From NCBI GenBank assembly GCA_036250195.1, contig JAVHZZ010000009.1, positions 37,849,824 through 37,913,823 on the forward strand: a DNA stretch of 64,000 nt, given 5' to 3'. Position 1 is the stretch's first letter. Each line of letters begins with the position of its first letter. Below the pieces are notes generated by a model that saw only the letters and a program-made list of their open reading frames with translations, ran no database searches and was not told the DNA's origin. Made by a program: the position numbers and the translations under genes. The DNA is from Mixophyes australis. Lineage: Eukaryota; Chordata; Amphibia; Anura; Limnodynastidae. Shown here piece by piece: positions 1 to 11,131 of the stretch.

Positions 1-926
1 TTCCCCAATCTGCACAGAAAGAAGAAATAAATGTATTGTAATATAATTACAATGATGGTTACCTGATTCATATTAGGAAGGATTTCACACCTCTGTGAGC
101 ATGCCAATTGTTAATGTTTTGGTAATCTGCTAGCTTAATCGATACAATAGGATTTTCTTTTGGTTGCATATTAGGATGTACATTATTTTATTTTATGGGT
201 CTTATATGGGCAAATAGTGTAACCCCAAATTTATCACAGCAAAATGTAATCACTTTGTAGAGCAATTCTAAATAATAATACTTTATACAAGATTCCACAT
301 AGCTATGATTGAAGTGGGTTGGTATACAGTGTACATTGTAAAACTATATAATTCCATTCAATTACATTTTCCATACCACCACTAATATACTTCCAAATGT
401 GGATATATTAGTTATTAACATTTTTTTTTTTTCATAATGATGTGCTAGGTTCACAACACGTCCATGTGCATAATTTCTAAGTTTGGAAGAAAGGGTTATA
501 GTGCCAGGGATGGACAATGCCGTCTGCTGTCAATATGAGGAGTTTTTGGGCGATAGTCATTGAGTATATCATTTATACATTGTTGTACAGTTATATTACA
601 TTCGCACTGAATGCATGTCACACAAAGGGCATGATGTGGTTTTGTCATGCTTAGGGAGAGTTAGGGAGGTAAATATTTGCTTTTTACACAAAATATTCAT
701 TTTCATTTTCACGTAATCACAAAAACTCCAAATATTAATTTCTCCAATTTTTCTTTAATTAACATATTTATTAATTTAATTGACTAGTTATTTCGGTTAG
801 ACCTATTATATGAATTTTATTCAAGGTTTGACACAGGTATAGAGCAAAAAATCTAAGGTGTGTATTTTAGTTCTACATTTTCACCCCGTTCATAGCCAAA
901 CCCATTTTTTTGGGTGCATTTGGCGC
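1..926. other. AT-rich DNA without a recognised gene
   Basis: No reading frame with recognisable protein content and no repeat family I can name. A run of thymines lies near 420-432. Confidence 0.6.
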
Positions 927-1153
927 CAGCGGCGCACGGAGGATTGTCGGGGGGGGGGAAGGGGTTTCCCCCCGCCGACCCAAAAAAACCCCCCCAAAAA
1001 AACGGCTCCGTTTCACCAGCGCTGTCCTATACAGCAGCCGCGGCGCTGTCTAAGAAGCGTCTGTGGCGGTGCTGTATACTGTATACAGTGGCCACTTAGT
1101 TAGCGCAGGGGGGGTTTCTAGAGACTCAGTAACCCCCCCTGCGTGCGCCACTG
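927..1153. mobile_element. hAT-like non-autonomous element (probable)
   Basis: The left edge CAGCGGCGCACGGAGG and the inverted right edge (CAGTGGCGCACGCAGG on the minus strand) resemble terminal inverted repeats of vertebrate hAT miniature elements. The block is far more GC-rich than its surroundings and holds G, C and A homopolymers. An internal hairpin (about 1102-1145) joins a G-run arm to a C-run arm. I could not find a matching 8-bp target-site duplication, so the exact ends are uncertain. The short frames here have no protein-like character. Confidence 0.45.
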
Positions 1154-1860
1154 ACACCCTATCTGAATGCCCAGTCCCGTCTGTCCTTGACAGCTTGGAC
1201 TTGTGGTGTCTATTCTCCCAAGAGCGTTAACACCTCTTTCTTCCTGCGGTTTTAAAATGGTAGTTCAGATTTAAGAGGCCACCATGCCACTATTTTGAAG
1301 CAGTGTGCAGTCAATTGAAAAATACTATTTTTAATAATAAATCTATTATTACTTGTTCAATTTTGTAGCTGTTCTACTTTAATACGTTCACTGAAACTCT
1401 TTCATTGTACTAAACCTTCTAACTGATTCACAGTACTTATTTATCTAGACATTTCTGCTAATATTGTTCTTTGAAGTCCAGCAACATTTAAATAGCTGTA
1501 ACCTCCTGTTTGGTAGATTGACAATCACATAAACATCACACTCTACTTGTGTTTAAGGCCTGCAGAGTTCAGAGGTCAGTACTGTCGAAGATATATAGAG
1601 ATGCACGTAGTGTGTAGAAAGTGCAGTAGTAATTGTGGAGTATCCATGAATTGAGGTGACATTAATAAAAGCAGACAAAACCTCTTGTACGTAGCTACTC
1701 ATGGTGACAATAGCTTTCACTGTGTTATTGCTAGCCTAAAGAAGATGACTGGAACCCAAGAAGGGAAAATCAGTTATTTAAAAATTGATATGTTGTAAAT
1801 CTGTCCATGCTGAATATTTATGTATTAAGATCTGTCTATATAGAGCTTACATATTATATC
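1154..1860. other. No recognised feature
   Basis: AT-rich sequence with stops in all frames. No repeat family recognised. Confidence 0.5.
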
Positions 1861-1921
1861 AAACCCATGACCCCGGTCGCTGTTAGACAGCAATGCTAAC
1901 CACTGTGCCACTCTACTGTCC
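1861..1921 (-). repeat. V-SINE head fragment (tRNA-related)
   Basis: On the minus strand this reads as the tRNA-like head of the SINE seen more completely at 36583-36932. It has the box-A-like GTGGTTAGCATTGCTGTCT and a box-B-like stretch ending GGGTCATGGGTT. The body and tail are missing. Confidence 0.6.
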
Positions 1922-2820
1922 ACAACAATATTCACAAAAGATATATGATATATGTTTTTGGAGCTGCTTCCTGCTGGAAGAATTTTAGATGAATAATTAT
2001 TATATTTTACATGAAGCGGAAAACCATTTAGCCGTGTTACTCAGAAGAATATAGTGGCAAATAACCCACTCTTTGAATAAAATGAAAGCTAATTGGTACA
2101 CAATCAAACAATTATCAAAATAAAACCGTTATAAAAGCAAATGTAAACATGTAATGGCCAATAAAAAAAAATAGTTGGTTTGCACAATTTAACAAAAGGT
2201 TGAAAAGATTTTCGAAATAGGGCTTTCTTAGATGAAAATATACTAAATGAGAAGAGAAAAAAGAAGATTACATGACTCCCTAAAAATGCTAAAGATGAGT
2301 CTCACTTGTCCTCTGCATCTAAGGGGTTAGGGAAACCTACAGATCACTTCCCACTGTGATCTGTGGGTGTTTTGATTCTGCAGCAGGAATGAATCTTTTC
2401 TCCACTAGAATCGTGTGCGTGTGTGTGCGTGCACAGTCCATTAAAATCTATGGTAAATGCCCGAAATCGGGTGGGGCTCATTTAAAGCCTCTATAGCTCT
2501 CTCGATGGAACTTACAAACTAGGAGACCCCTATTTGAAATGATGTATATTTATTACCTGCTGATAACTTTTGATCAGCAGGCATTAAACCAATATGTGAT
2601 GAGCCCAAACCCTGCACATGGGTGAGAAAGACCTCAGCAACAAAGGGATTAAAATCATAATTTTAACAGTCTATACAGTAAAATCAAAATTATTCCTATA
2701 CTGTCTATGTTGATAAATTCACCCAGTAATTGAAATACTAAAAAAAAGTGAATAAAGTATGGGAAATAGTACAGTTAGAATATCATAAAATAGGTATGCT
2801 GGTCCAGTATCATTGATTGT
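1922..2820. other. No recognised feature
   Basis: No coding content. Weak dyads such as 2336-2370, around the word GATCTGTGGG, do not reach a nameable element. Confidence 0.5.
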
Positions 2821-3005
2821 AATCCAAAAACATACTAGTAGGTTAATTAGCTGCTATTAAATTGACTCTAGTCCCTCTCGGTCTGTGTGTGTGTATGTTA
2901 GGGAATTTAGACTGTAAGCTCCAATGGAGCAAGGACTGACGTGAGTGAGTTTTCCCTACAGCGCTGCAGAATTAGCGGCGCTATATAAATAGCTGATGAT
3001 GATAA
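2821..3005 (+). repeat. V-SINE 3' half with L2-type tail
   Basis: It matches the downstream half of the SINE at 36583-36932: the CCAAAAACATACT stretch, then GGGAATTTAGACTGTAAGCTCC, then the tail with GCGCTATATAAATA followed by a GAT-rich microsatellite. The tRNA-like head and V domain are absent, so this is a 5'-truncated copy. Confidence 0.75.
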
Positions 3006-3749
3006 TAAGCTCCTCAAAATGTTTTAATTTATGTTGCTGGCAGGAATGGTCATCAAGGTAGAATTAAGGAAAACCTGATTATCAGTGCAATAGTGACTTC
3101 ATATCTTTAATGTTGTTATTAATGTTATTAATGTTGCTAGTTTTAATTAGATTTTATATTTTAGATATCATATTTTACTTTTATTTTTTTTATCGCATTA
3201 AATCAACATCCAATTACGGTTTCCTTGTGTAAAGAAAGACAGACTTCCTATACTATGTGTGATAGGAGTTGCCTTGGAGTGAGGTTCACATTTCTTGTGC
3301 TCACTCCAAATGTACAATTTGTGTTAGATTTTTCAAGGGGTTGAAACAACCATATGGTTCAGATGATATAGAAGGGGCATATTAACCAATAGTGTTTGAG
3401 TGTCTTATCATTCCGTGAGAGGTTTTAAAGGTATTTGGTCCACTTTCAAATAACAGCTTTCAGGAACAATGCTTCTAGCTACAAAGCAGCAATAAGAGTA
3501 TGACCAAACCTATAATATAGATTATTGAAAAGAATGAGTACACAAAATATACCAATAAAAAGTATTATCTTCTATATATATATCATTATAGATTGGTATA
3601 ATTATTGTTATATCTTATTATGTAATTAAGAGAGCTTAACTAAATTTTATGAATATTGTATATATTATATATGAAAACTAGATATTTATTTATAAATAAT
3701 TGGTGATATAATCTGCTCATATATTCTGTGCCAATCGCCGAAACATATA
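3006..3749. other. AT-rich DNA without recognised feature
   Basis: Very AT-rich with short TA runs near 3571-3620. No gene. Confidence 0.5.
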
Positions 3750-4213
3750 GGGCCTCATTTAGAGACGGACGCAATGTGCGTCTAAGATGTACATGCAAGA
3801 GCAGGAGTGGTAGTGTTCCGCAGCTTGATAGTGTATTACGAGTGGCATGCAACCCAAGTTACATCCCACTCGTAATACCCTACTGAGCTGCGACCTGTTC
3901 CTGCAGCTAGCTACCTACTGGCGCCACCTAATTCCTGCCGCACATTTTCAGTCTTTTTTTACGTGTGTTCCGCCTGCGTCTTGATCCGTCTAGGGTTGTT
4001 TTTGCGTGTAGACGCCAATAGTATCTAAGTTATTTACGGTCATGCCTACATAAGTCGGTGTTCCACCCTTTCCCTCGTGCTGAGACGCAAGTTGTCGCAG
4101 TGTACACTGCGTCTGAAAAGCAGACAAAACAGATGCTTACTGCGCATGCGGGTCAGTGAAAATATGCACAATGCACCTGAAATGTATTTTGTGTCCGACT
4201 CTAAATGAGGCCC
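3750..4213. mobile_element. Harbinger-like miniature element (copy 1)
   Basis: The terminal inverted repeats are GGGCCTCATTTAGAG and CTCTAAATGAGGCCC, each followed inward by a CGGACGCA or CGGACACA word. The right end read on the minus strand matches 27968 to about 28170, which lies upstream of a PIF/Harbinger transposase fragment. I therefore class this 464-bp copy with that superfamily. The 3-bp flanks (ATA and ATT) do not match exactly, so no target duplication is claimed. Confidence 0.75.
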
Positions 4214-5090
4214 ATTGTGTGCAGAATGTGAAAATATTTATCAGTTTATTAATCATATCCGATAGAAAGTAAAATATATAAAATAAAAAAAAAACATTTT
4301 TGGGGATTTAAATTGTATTAAAAGCTTTTATTCTCATGCATCAACTCATCATACCAAGAAATACATGAATGAAAATAACTAATTAAATAGATTTATTAAT
4401 AAAACATACTCAATAAAAAATAAATAACCAAATGTGTTCACATATGAACAGCAAAAATAGTAAGGGTAAGTTATTATATAAAGGTGTTAAAGGTGTAACG
4501 TATAAAAGTGAATATAATTTGATTGTATGAGACTGATATATACATAGCGTGTTCAGTGATATGCTACTATATAATCATCTTTATTATTCCTGTTACAAAA
4601 ATTGATATGTAAAATAAAACAAAATAAATGTGAAACTGGGTGTGACCAATACAGATTGTGAAAGTATTTACTTTATCAATATTGACATGAAACACATATT
4701 CTAATAAAATTGGTGATACAAAAAAATTGTATACTGGTGATTACCATCTCACTTTCTAGTGATGTTTGTACATTACAATCCCTATCCCTCTCTAACACAC
4801 TGTATATCTTATGCTATATTAATAGATTCTACAGTAAACATATTATGGTAGATAAATTGCATAATTAATTGTTTCCTTCAAACCTTGTGATGCTAGGATT
4901 CCCATAAGGAATGTCCACCAATTTTTACATTTTACATTACAAAAGTTCTTTTGTGAGATTGCGACCTCTAATCCTCAAGGTGACCTTTTCTAAACCAAAA
5001 GCCATTAGGCCTTCTGGGTTACATCCATGATTATAGAAAAAATGTTTGGCTACTGAAGTTGTTTCATCCTTAACATATCTTATTCTGAAT
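4214..5090. other. No recognised feature
   Basis: AT-rich DNA. No coding potential or named repeat. Confidence 0.5.
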
Positions 5091-5098
5091 CCCTAATG

Positions 5099-5571
5099 TA
5101 GGGGTGGGGAACATCCGTCCTCTGGGCGCGTATAAGGCCCGTGACACCAATTGTTCTGGCCCTCTGTCATCCCCTGCTTCTCTACCAGCTCGGACTGGTG
5201 AACTCCTCCCCGAGCACAGAATGTCGGGCGTGATGTCATCATGCCCGACAGTTGCAGTGTGATCCCAGGGACTAGCCACAATAAGAAGAGAAGAAAACAG
5301 AAGAAAAGAAGACTGAAGAGAAGAAAGAAGGCAATAGAAAGGTAAGTAAAGGAGAGAAAAAGCAGGATAAAGGGCATGGTATGAAAGAGGCGAGACAGAT
5401 AAAGGAGAGAAAAAGTAGGATGAAGGGCACAGTATGAAAGGGGGAGACAGATAAAATAGAGAAAAAGCAGGATGAAGTTGATTATTTTTAAGTGAATAAT
5501 TTTATATGGCCCCCGAATGATGTTATAAATATCCAAATGGCCCTAGGCAGAACAAAAGCTCCCCACTCCTG
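5099..5571. mobile_element. hAT-type miniature element, 473 bp
   Basis: The ends are TAGGGGTGGGGAAC and, inverted, CAGGAGTGGGGAGC. They are flanked by 8-bp sequences CCCTAATG (5091-5098) and CCCTAATA (5572-5579), which looks like a hAT target duplication with one mismatch. Inside are a hairpin built on GTCGGGC (5222-5250), a splice-donor-like GGTAAGTA after a purine-rich block, and about 2.4 copies of a 54-bp purine-rich tandem repeat (5349-5477). The 147-residue minus-strand frame across it is a low-complexity product of the purine tract. Confidence 0.75.
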
Positions 5572-5906
5572 CCCTAATAGACCCAATGTGTTCCAAGAGG
5601 AATTGCTTTAGCGGTCTTGTCATTCCAAAACATGTTTTGGGACAGTAACAGGTAATATAGTAAATGACACCTGCTGCGTCACATGTGATAGAGTTCTTAA
5701 TCCTGTCTGTAAGTTTGTATCATATGCTAGCAGGCTTTACACAAGCCACATTTATGCAAACTCAATGTCTAGTATTGTATTTTGGACTTTTTAGTAAAAT
5801 TGCTACAGAGCAGTTTATCTTTTAAATTAGTGACTCTTGTCCAACTCATGGGTACTTTAGATCTCAAAACCTCACCCAAATCAGTATCTGATAACAAACC
5901 AGAGGG

Positions 5907-6074
5907 TAAATGTATCAAGCTGAGAGTTTTCCGGTGGGTTTGAAAAACCAATCAGATTCTAGCTATCATTTATTTAGTACATTCTACAAAATGACAGCTA
6001 GAATCTGATTGGTTGCTATAGGCAACACTTCCACTTTTCAAACTAGCCGGAAAACTCTCAGCTTGATACATTTA
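5907..6074. mobile_element. Palindromic miniature element, 168 bp
   Basis: The arms TAAATGTATCAAGCTGAGAG and their complement bound the element, and each arm continues to a CCGG-containing word. An inner pair (AATCAGATTCTAGCT and its complement) extends the dyad, so nearly the whole element can fold as one hairpin around 5967-5990. No coding capacity. The TA at each edge would fit a Tc1/mariner-type target, but that is an inference. Confidence 0.8.
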
Positions 6075-7230
6075 CACCCAGGTCTGTGTTTCTGAATAAT
6101 GTCCAATCTTTTCCCACTCATGGCAGAAACTCCATAAGAACTGTATCTTTTGTTGTCTTATTATACTAGGATTTTGAATATATTAGGGTGAAGTTGGACC
6201 TCATTTGCCCTATTTTAATTGATATATCAACTCAGAGCAGTTCTGCTTCAATCTGAGGAATTCTCCTCTCGGTCTAAACTTTAAGATAAGTATTAAATGT
6301 GAGCATGTAGCAAACTATTAGTGGCTATATGATTTCTGTGCAAGTCTGTTACCACCTCACCATCCTCAAAAATCAGCATCTTAAGGCTGAGATAATGAAT
6401 ATCTCTTTTCTCACTACACATGTCAACTTTGCCACCATCCAAAATAGGTTTTTGCATCAGCTGCTCCCATTGCAGAGCCCCTGACCTGTAAAAAGAATTA
6501 GTATTCAAAAGTAAAATATTTTTTCATCAGAACAAAGTTCAAAAGTTCTAATCAAAAAAAATCCGAAATCAGTTTTCCCCTCCATGTCAATTTGGAGAAT
6601 GTGAAGCAGCCTATGTTGCTATAGATTGTGAGTGGAAGTGCAATTTAAACAATTAAAGCCAGGGAACATTTCTCTCCAATCCTCAACAAGTTCCAGCACT
6701 AAATATCCTTTTCTCATTTCCACCAAGAAGAGGACCCTGGTATGGTAGCTTTTCCACCCCAGTGGTCCCAGTACAATGGACAGAGGACCATAAGACCCCT
6801 GCCCACTACACCAAAACAGTAAAATAAAATAATTGCACATAACAATGTTCAAATAAACTTTAATTGAATAAAACATTCTCCAAAACCCTTGTTCACTATA
6901 TTATTAAATATTAAATTAAATATTATTTGTTTCTTTCAATGTGCATCATAGTCAAAATTAGAGCCATTACATTTGCCCCCAGAGGGTGGCACTAAGCAAC
7001 ATAAGCTGCTGCTTAGGGCCCACTGTTTTTCCTGTCCTATTTTTATTACATTCTAATATTGATTGAGTGTCCCAGTTGTCCCTTTTTGTAAACTTTGCAT
7101 GGCAATAACATTGTTTTTAAAAAAAATACATTTGATAATTTTTTGTTTTCTTGAATTGTTAACATGGAATGCAATACCCAACAAGAGAGTGTCTAGAATG
7201 GTGTTATTCGTTAAGTAGCATGTTCTCAGA
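6075..7230. other. No recognised feature
   Basis: Mixed-composition DNA. Short minus-strand frames near 6293-6508 and 6619-6876 show no recognisable domain. I see no gene. Confidence 0.45.
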
Positions 7231-7344
7231 ATAATCATAATCATCACCATTTATTTATATAGCACCACTAATTTTGCAGCGCTGTACAGAGAACTTACTC
7301 ACATCAGTCCCTGCCCCATTGGGGCTTACGGTCTAAATTCCCTA

Positions 7345-7387
<43 letters not shown>

Positions 7388-7583
7388 GATTAGGGTCAAT
7401 TTTGAAAGTAGCCAATTTACCTACTAGTATGTGTTTGAATTGTGGGAGAAAACTGGAGCAGCCGGAGGAAACCCATGCAAACACAGGGAGAGCATACAAA
7501 CTCCACACAGATAAAGCTATGGGAATTGAACTCATGACCTCAGTGCTGTGAGGCAGAAGTGCTAACCACTAAGCCACCTTCTG
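7231..7583 (-). repeat. V-SINE, near full length, with (AC)n
   Basis: This is the reverse complement of the SINE at 36583-36932. Reading the minus strand, it has the tRNA-like head, the V-domain block with GTGGGTTTCC-like words, GGGAATTTAGACCGTAAGCC, and a tail ending in AT-rich repeats. An (AC) microsatellite of about 36 bp at 7348-7383 lies inside the copy, where other copies have a short GTGTGT stretch. The minus-strand frame over it is not a gene. Confidence 0.85.
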
Positions 7584-8334
7584 CACACCCTGATACCATC
7601 AGCCCAACTGCACTTAGTAAATGAAGATAACATCAAATATCATCTTCGGCAGCCAGAAGTTTCAGTGTCCGTACCCATGCGGTGAGGTCATTGGCTTCTG
7701 AACCCAGTCATTTATCTTCTCCAGTGGCGTCTGCTGTGACATGTTCCACTCTGGGCCCCTCCCGTACAAGGACATTACACGAGGAAGGTGGAGATGCTTG
7801 TTGGGCAAAGTGCAGGGTGGATGATGTTTACTTGATGCCTATGTGTATTACAGTTATTCATGATGCTAAATCATCAAATTATCGGTATGCACTTCTTCTT
7901 TCCAGACAATGCTGTGTGATGCTTACCCCCACTCACTGTCATTGAAAACATTGAACCAGTCATGTGTGGCCTGTACTGCACCACACCCTTCAGCATTCAT
8001 TATTTTGTGAACCTCACAAATCATCAGCATTCTACCTGTGTGTCCCCAAATTTTCTTTCACCCTCCATTATGTTTGTGTCCTACCCCAAATCCTCCCTCT
8101 CTTGATCTTACTTGCGTCCCACCTAGCAATTTTCTTCACTATAATTTTACATATGTGTCCTGATCCTAGTCATGATTGATAATATTTGCATGCTCTCCGA
8201 ATCCCCACTCCTCCTATCTTCAACTTTGCCCTCCAATAATACCCTCATCTACTCTGCTCGCTATTCCCTCTCTCCCCTGGCCCCTCCTTCTCTCCCCTGG
8301 CATCACCAACTCCCTCTCGTGTCTGATTTGTCCA
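7584..8334. other. Pyrimidine-rich stretch, no recognised gene
   Basis: The plus strand is C/T-rich, with several short frames (7682-7945, 7964-8179) that lack domain features. It may be decayed LINE 3' sequence leading into the tail at 8335, but I cannot show that. Confidence 0.4.
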
Positions 8335-8578
8335 CCCTCCCTTAGGATGTAAGCTCTTATGAGCAGGGCCCCTCTTCCCTCGTGTCTCCATACCTATTCT
8401 TCTGCTCTATCCTTACTCCATATGGCTGTCCTGGAGTTACTGAAGCATTGGTACTTTGTGTTTATCGTTCTGTACTGTTTAACCCTGTATGGTCTACTGT
8501 TTGAACTATGTACGGCGCTGCGGAAACCTTGTGGCGCCCAACAAATAAATGATAATAATATTAATAATAATAATAAAT
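8335..8578 (+). repeat. LINE 3' end (CR1/L2-like tail)
   Basis: It is closely similar to 34232-34482: both carry GGATGTAAGCTCTTATGAGC, a CTGTACTGTT stretch, and CGGAAACCTTGTGG followed by an (AAT)n tail. This is the usual form of a severely 5'-truncated LINE. The LINE clade is inferred from the style of the tail. Confidence 0.7.
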
Positions 8579-8659
8579 GAAATTTAAGTCAATTTATGTG
8601 CCCCAAAATGCCTTCCCCTATCCTCTTCAATGTGTGTGCCAACTCGGCCAGTGGTAATT

Positions 8660-9182
8660 GGTATCCTGATGTTTGGGATACCGACACCAACTATACCTGC
8701 AAAAAAACATGAACAGTGAAATCACGCCATAATTAAAATGTACTCTTACCTTGACACCCATGGAGGACATTTACGAAAGACCTGCTATGCGACTGCTGTA
8801 AAATCCGAAGATGCTGTATTGTGACGTCACCGAATACAGCGACATGTACATTTAAAGAGGTATGTTAAAGGGAGGGTTTGGGTTAGGGTTGGGGTTAGGG
8901 TTAGGATTGGGGTAAGGGTTGGGGTTAGGGTTAGGGTTGGGGTAGGAATTGGTGTTGGGTTGGGGTAAGGGTTACGCTGCGTCAAACGTCGCTGTTGGCG
9001 ACGTCACAATGAAGAGCTGGCATCCAGCATCTTCAGATTTTACAGCAGTCGCATAGCAGGTCTTTTGGCAATGTCCGCTGTCGGTGTCAAGGTAAGTGTA
9101 CATTTTAATTATGCCGTGATTTCACTGTTCCTGTTTTTTTTGTAGGTATAATCAGTGTCGGTATCCCAAGCATTGGGATACC
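8660..9182. mobile_element. Foldback element with telomere-like core
   Basis: The long inverted arms (about 8660-8860 and 9000-9182) begin with GGTATCC and TTGGGATACCGACAC and share the word TTTTACAGCAGTCGCATAGC. Between them is a degenerate G-rich tandem array, mostly GGGTTA and GGGGTTA units, at about 8873-8975. No coding capacity. The flanks show no clear target duplication. The superfamily is not determined. Confidence 0.8.
8873..8975 (+). repeat. Degenerate GGGTTA-type array
   Basis: Roughly 100 bp made of GGGTTA, GGGGTTA and GGGTAA variants. The unit equals the vertebrate telomere hexamer. It lies exactly between the two arms of the foldback element and is not free-standing. Confidence 0.85.
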
Positions 9183-9614
9183 GCACCCAACCCAACTCGA
9201 CAGCATCAGTAGTTATATTCATCTCTTACACCTCATTCCTGTGCATCAAACTGTGATAGAGTTTTGAGGGTGATTTCAGATAGTGTCACTGGGCATGCGT
9301 GACATGTGGCTGGGAAAGGGTTAATCAAAACAAAACCACCTGGGGTTAAATGTATTAATCCTGTGATTCTAGTGACATTGCTTGCTAGATTTAAAATAGC
9401 AAAATAATGAAATGTTGCCTTTAATCAAATTGTGATTTGTCAGTCACAATTTAATACATTTGCCACTGGTCTGTCTAAAAATGACTAAAATCATGACCAA
9501 AACATAGCTCATAGATATCCTATACATGGAACGATTAGAATGTTTTAGCCTCTAGAAGCATACAGTTGATGGCTTTTATGTGTAGATAAATATTTGTACA
9601 AAAAGTCTACATTT
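9183..9614. other. No recognised feature
   Basis: No coding content. A local dyad near 9395-9450 uses the words AATTGTGATT and AATCACAATT-like complements. Confidence 0.45.
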
Positions 9615-9617
9615 TTA

Positions 9618-9994
9618 GGCTGGGTACACACTACAGCGATTATCGGGTCAATCAGATAATAAACCGGTTGGCCCGATATCACATTAGTGAGTATGCTGCA
9701 ATGATGAACGGTCATCGTTCCAAAGCCCATCGTATCGTTAAATGAGATTTCTAAGCTGGACTAAATATCTCATGCACTGACGAATAGGATCTCCAGAGAG
9801 TATACAAAGTCACAATCTTTTCAACAAATGGTTATGACAGATGAAGAGCCAAGATCTGAAGGTAAAGCGTGTAAAACGTTTATAGTGTATACACATGATT
9901 CAGCATGCTGATCGGGACTTTTTATTTTTCAGTCGTTTGTAAAATCGTTACTGAAATGGCATCGGAAGAAATTTTCTGGAGAGTGTACCCAGCC
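9618..9994. mobile_element. Harbinger-type miniature element with TTA target
   Basis: The terminal repeats are GGCTGGGTACACACT and, inverted, GGCTGGGTACACTCT. They are flanked by TTA on both sides (9615-9617 and 9995-9997), the 3-bp target expected for PIF/Harbinger. It is 377 bp with no coding capacity. Its right end plus 29 flanking bases recur at 11066-11131. Confidence 0.75.
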
Positions 9995-9997
9995 TTA

Positions 9998-10469
9998 CTG
10001 TTGAAGCTGCAGCTGGTCTTTATTCACACCAAAAAATGGTAGAAGACGGCGCAATACCATATATTCTGAATGAAATAAAGGAGGTCTATTAAACAGTCTC
10101 ACTGTTAAGAAGTCGGATAATCCTCTGCATGAAATTTTATTAGAGATGTTAATACTTCATTTAGAGAATTCAGTGAATGGTCCAATATCGTCCAATCGAT
10201 CGCTATTTTAAGTATTGAATCCTCAGCATACCGTATAGAAAAAAAAAAAGAGAAACAAATTATGGTGTAGTATATCTCAATAATATGACATTTCCAATGT
10301 AAAAATAAATGAGGAAATTACCCTAATAATATGGAACTATCCTTCACCAATCAAAACAGAAGAAAGGTCCAAAAATATAAAATCAATCTGAAACTTTATT
10401 ACCAGTATAAGAACTGGATATCAATAAAAACAGAAGAACTTCAAAAACCCGACCTTGGGTATAGGTGTT
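9998..10469. other. No recognised gene
   Basis: AT-rich DNA between two miniature elements. The frames are short and uninformative. Confidence 0.45.
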
Positions 10470-10477
10470 TCCTTACC

Positions 10478-10714
10478 CAGGGCCGTCTTTCCCATTGGGC
10501 ACGATGGGCAGGTGCCCGGGGGCCCAGGGGGAAAGGGGGCCCTGGCAGGTCTGCTGCTGTAAAAAATCCTATAAAGAAGAAAAAAAAAAAAAAGAAACTT
10601 ACCTTTTACGATCCGACTCACTCCCTGGTCCTCTCTTCCATGATGCACTCGCATTGAATGTCGGGCGTGATGACTTTACTTTTATAGTTGAAATTGTATG
10701 GATCGTTTAAGTTG

Positions 10715-10761
<47 letters not shown>

Positions 10762-10852
10762 CCTTTTTTTTTTTTTTTACTTATATATTTATATATTGGG
10801 GCCCCGGTGCACTGCTGTGCCGGGGGCCCATACTGTTGTTAAGGTGGCCCTG
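10478..10852. mobile_element. hAT-type miniature element with 8-bp TSD
   Basis: The ends are CAGGGCCGTC and GGTGGCCCTG, flanked by the perfect 8-bp duplication TCCTTACC (10470-10477 and 10853-10860). Subterminal G/C-rich blocks (GGTGCCCGGGGGCCC at the left, GCCGGGGGCCC at the right) form inverted repeats. It contains the GAATGTCGGGCGTGATG word shared with two other hAT elements here (10656-10674) and a long (TA) microsatellite at about 10717-10761. The frames over it are not genes. Confidence 0.85.
10717..10761. repeat. (TA)n microsatellite
   Basis: About 45 bp of nearly pure TA inside the hAT element, followed by a T-run. Confidence 0.9.
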
Positions 10853-11065
10853 TCCTTACCCCAAATAGATGAACAAACAGTGTATAAGAAAAGCACTATG
10901 ATTCCCGCTGGATGAACACTGCAGGATGTCGGCTTCTGTCTGTGTCTCCGATAAATGAATATTAGTCGGAGAGTAAGCTCTCCACCCGGTTTTAAGATGG
11001 ATCGAACAGCGTGTCAGAATACACTTAATATCCCCGCTGAGTGAACACTGCAGGATATACTGATA

Positions 11066-11131
11066 TGGCATCGGAAGAAATTTTCTGGAGTGTGTACCCA
11101 GCCTTACTGTTGAAGCTGCAGCTGGTCTTTA
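11066..11131. repeat. Duplicate of miniature-element right end
   Basis: This 66-bp block repeats 9958-10023 almost exactly: the end of the TTA-target element plus its right flank through GCTGCAGCTGGTCTTTATT. The 1.04 kb between the copies is therefore either a tandem-duplicated segment that diverged or an insertion that copied its flank. Confidence 0.8.

Noticed and set aside
1861..1921. tRNA gene
   Set aside because: Box A/B-like words are present on the minus strand, but the sequence matches the SINE head, with no proper acceptor stem pairing.
5093..5536. 147-residue hydrophobic minus-strand frame, possible membrane protein
   Set aside because: It is the complement of a purine-rich tandem repeat within a miniature element, giving F/L/S-rich low complexity.
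8873..8975. Interstitial telomere or chromosome fusion scar
   Set aside because: The GGGTTA array sits symmetrically between the arms of a foldback element, so it is better explained as part of that element.
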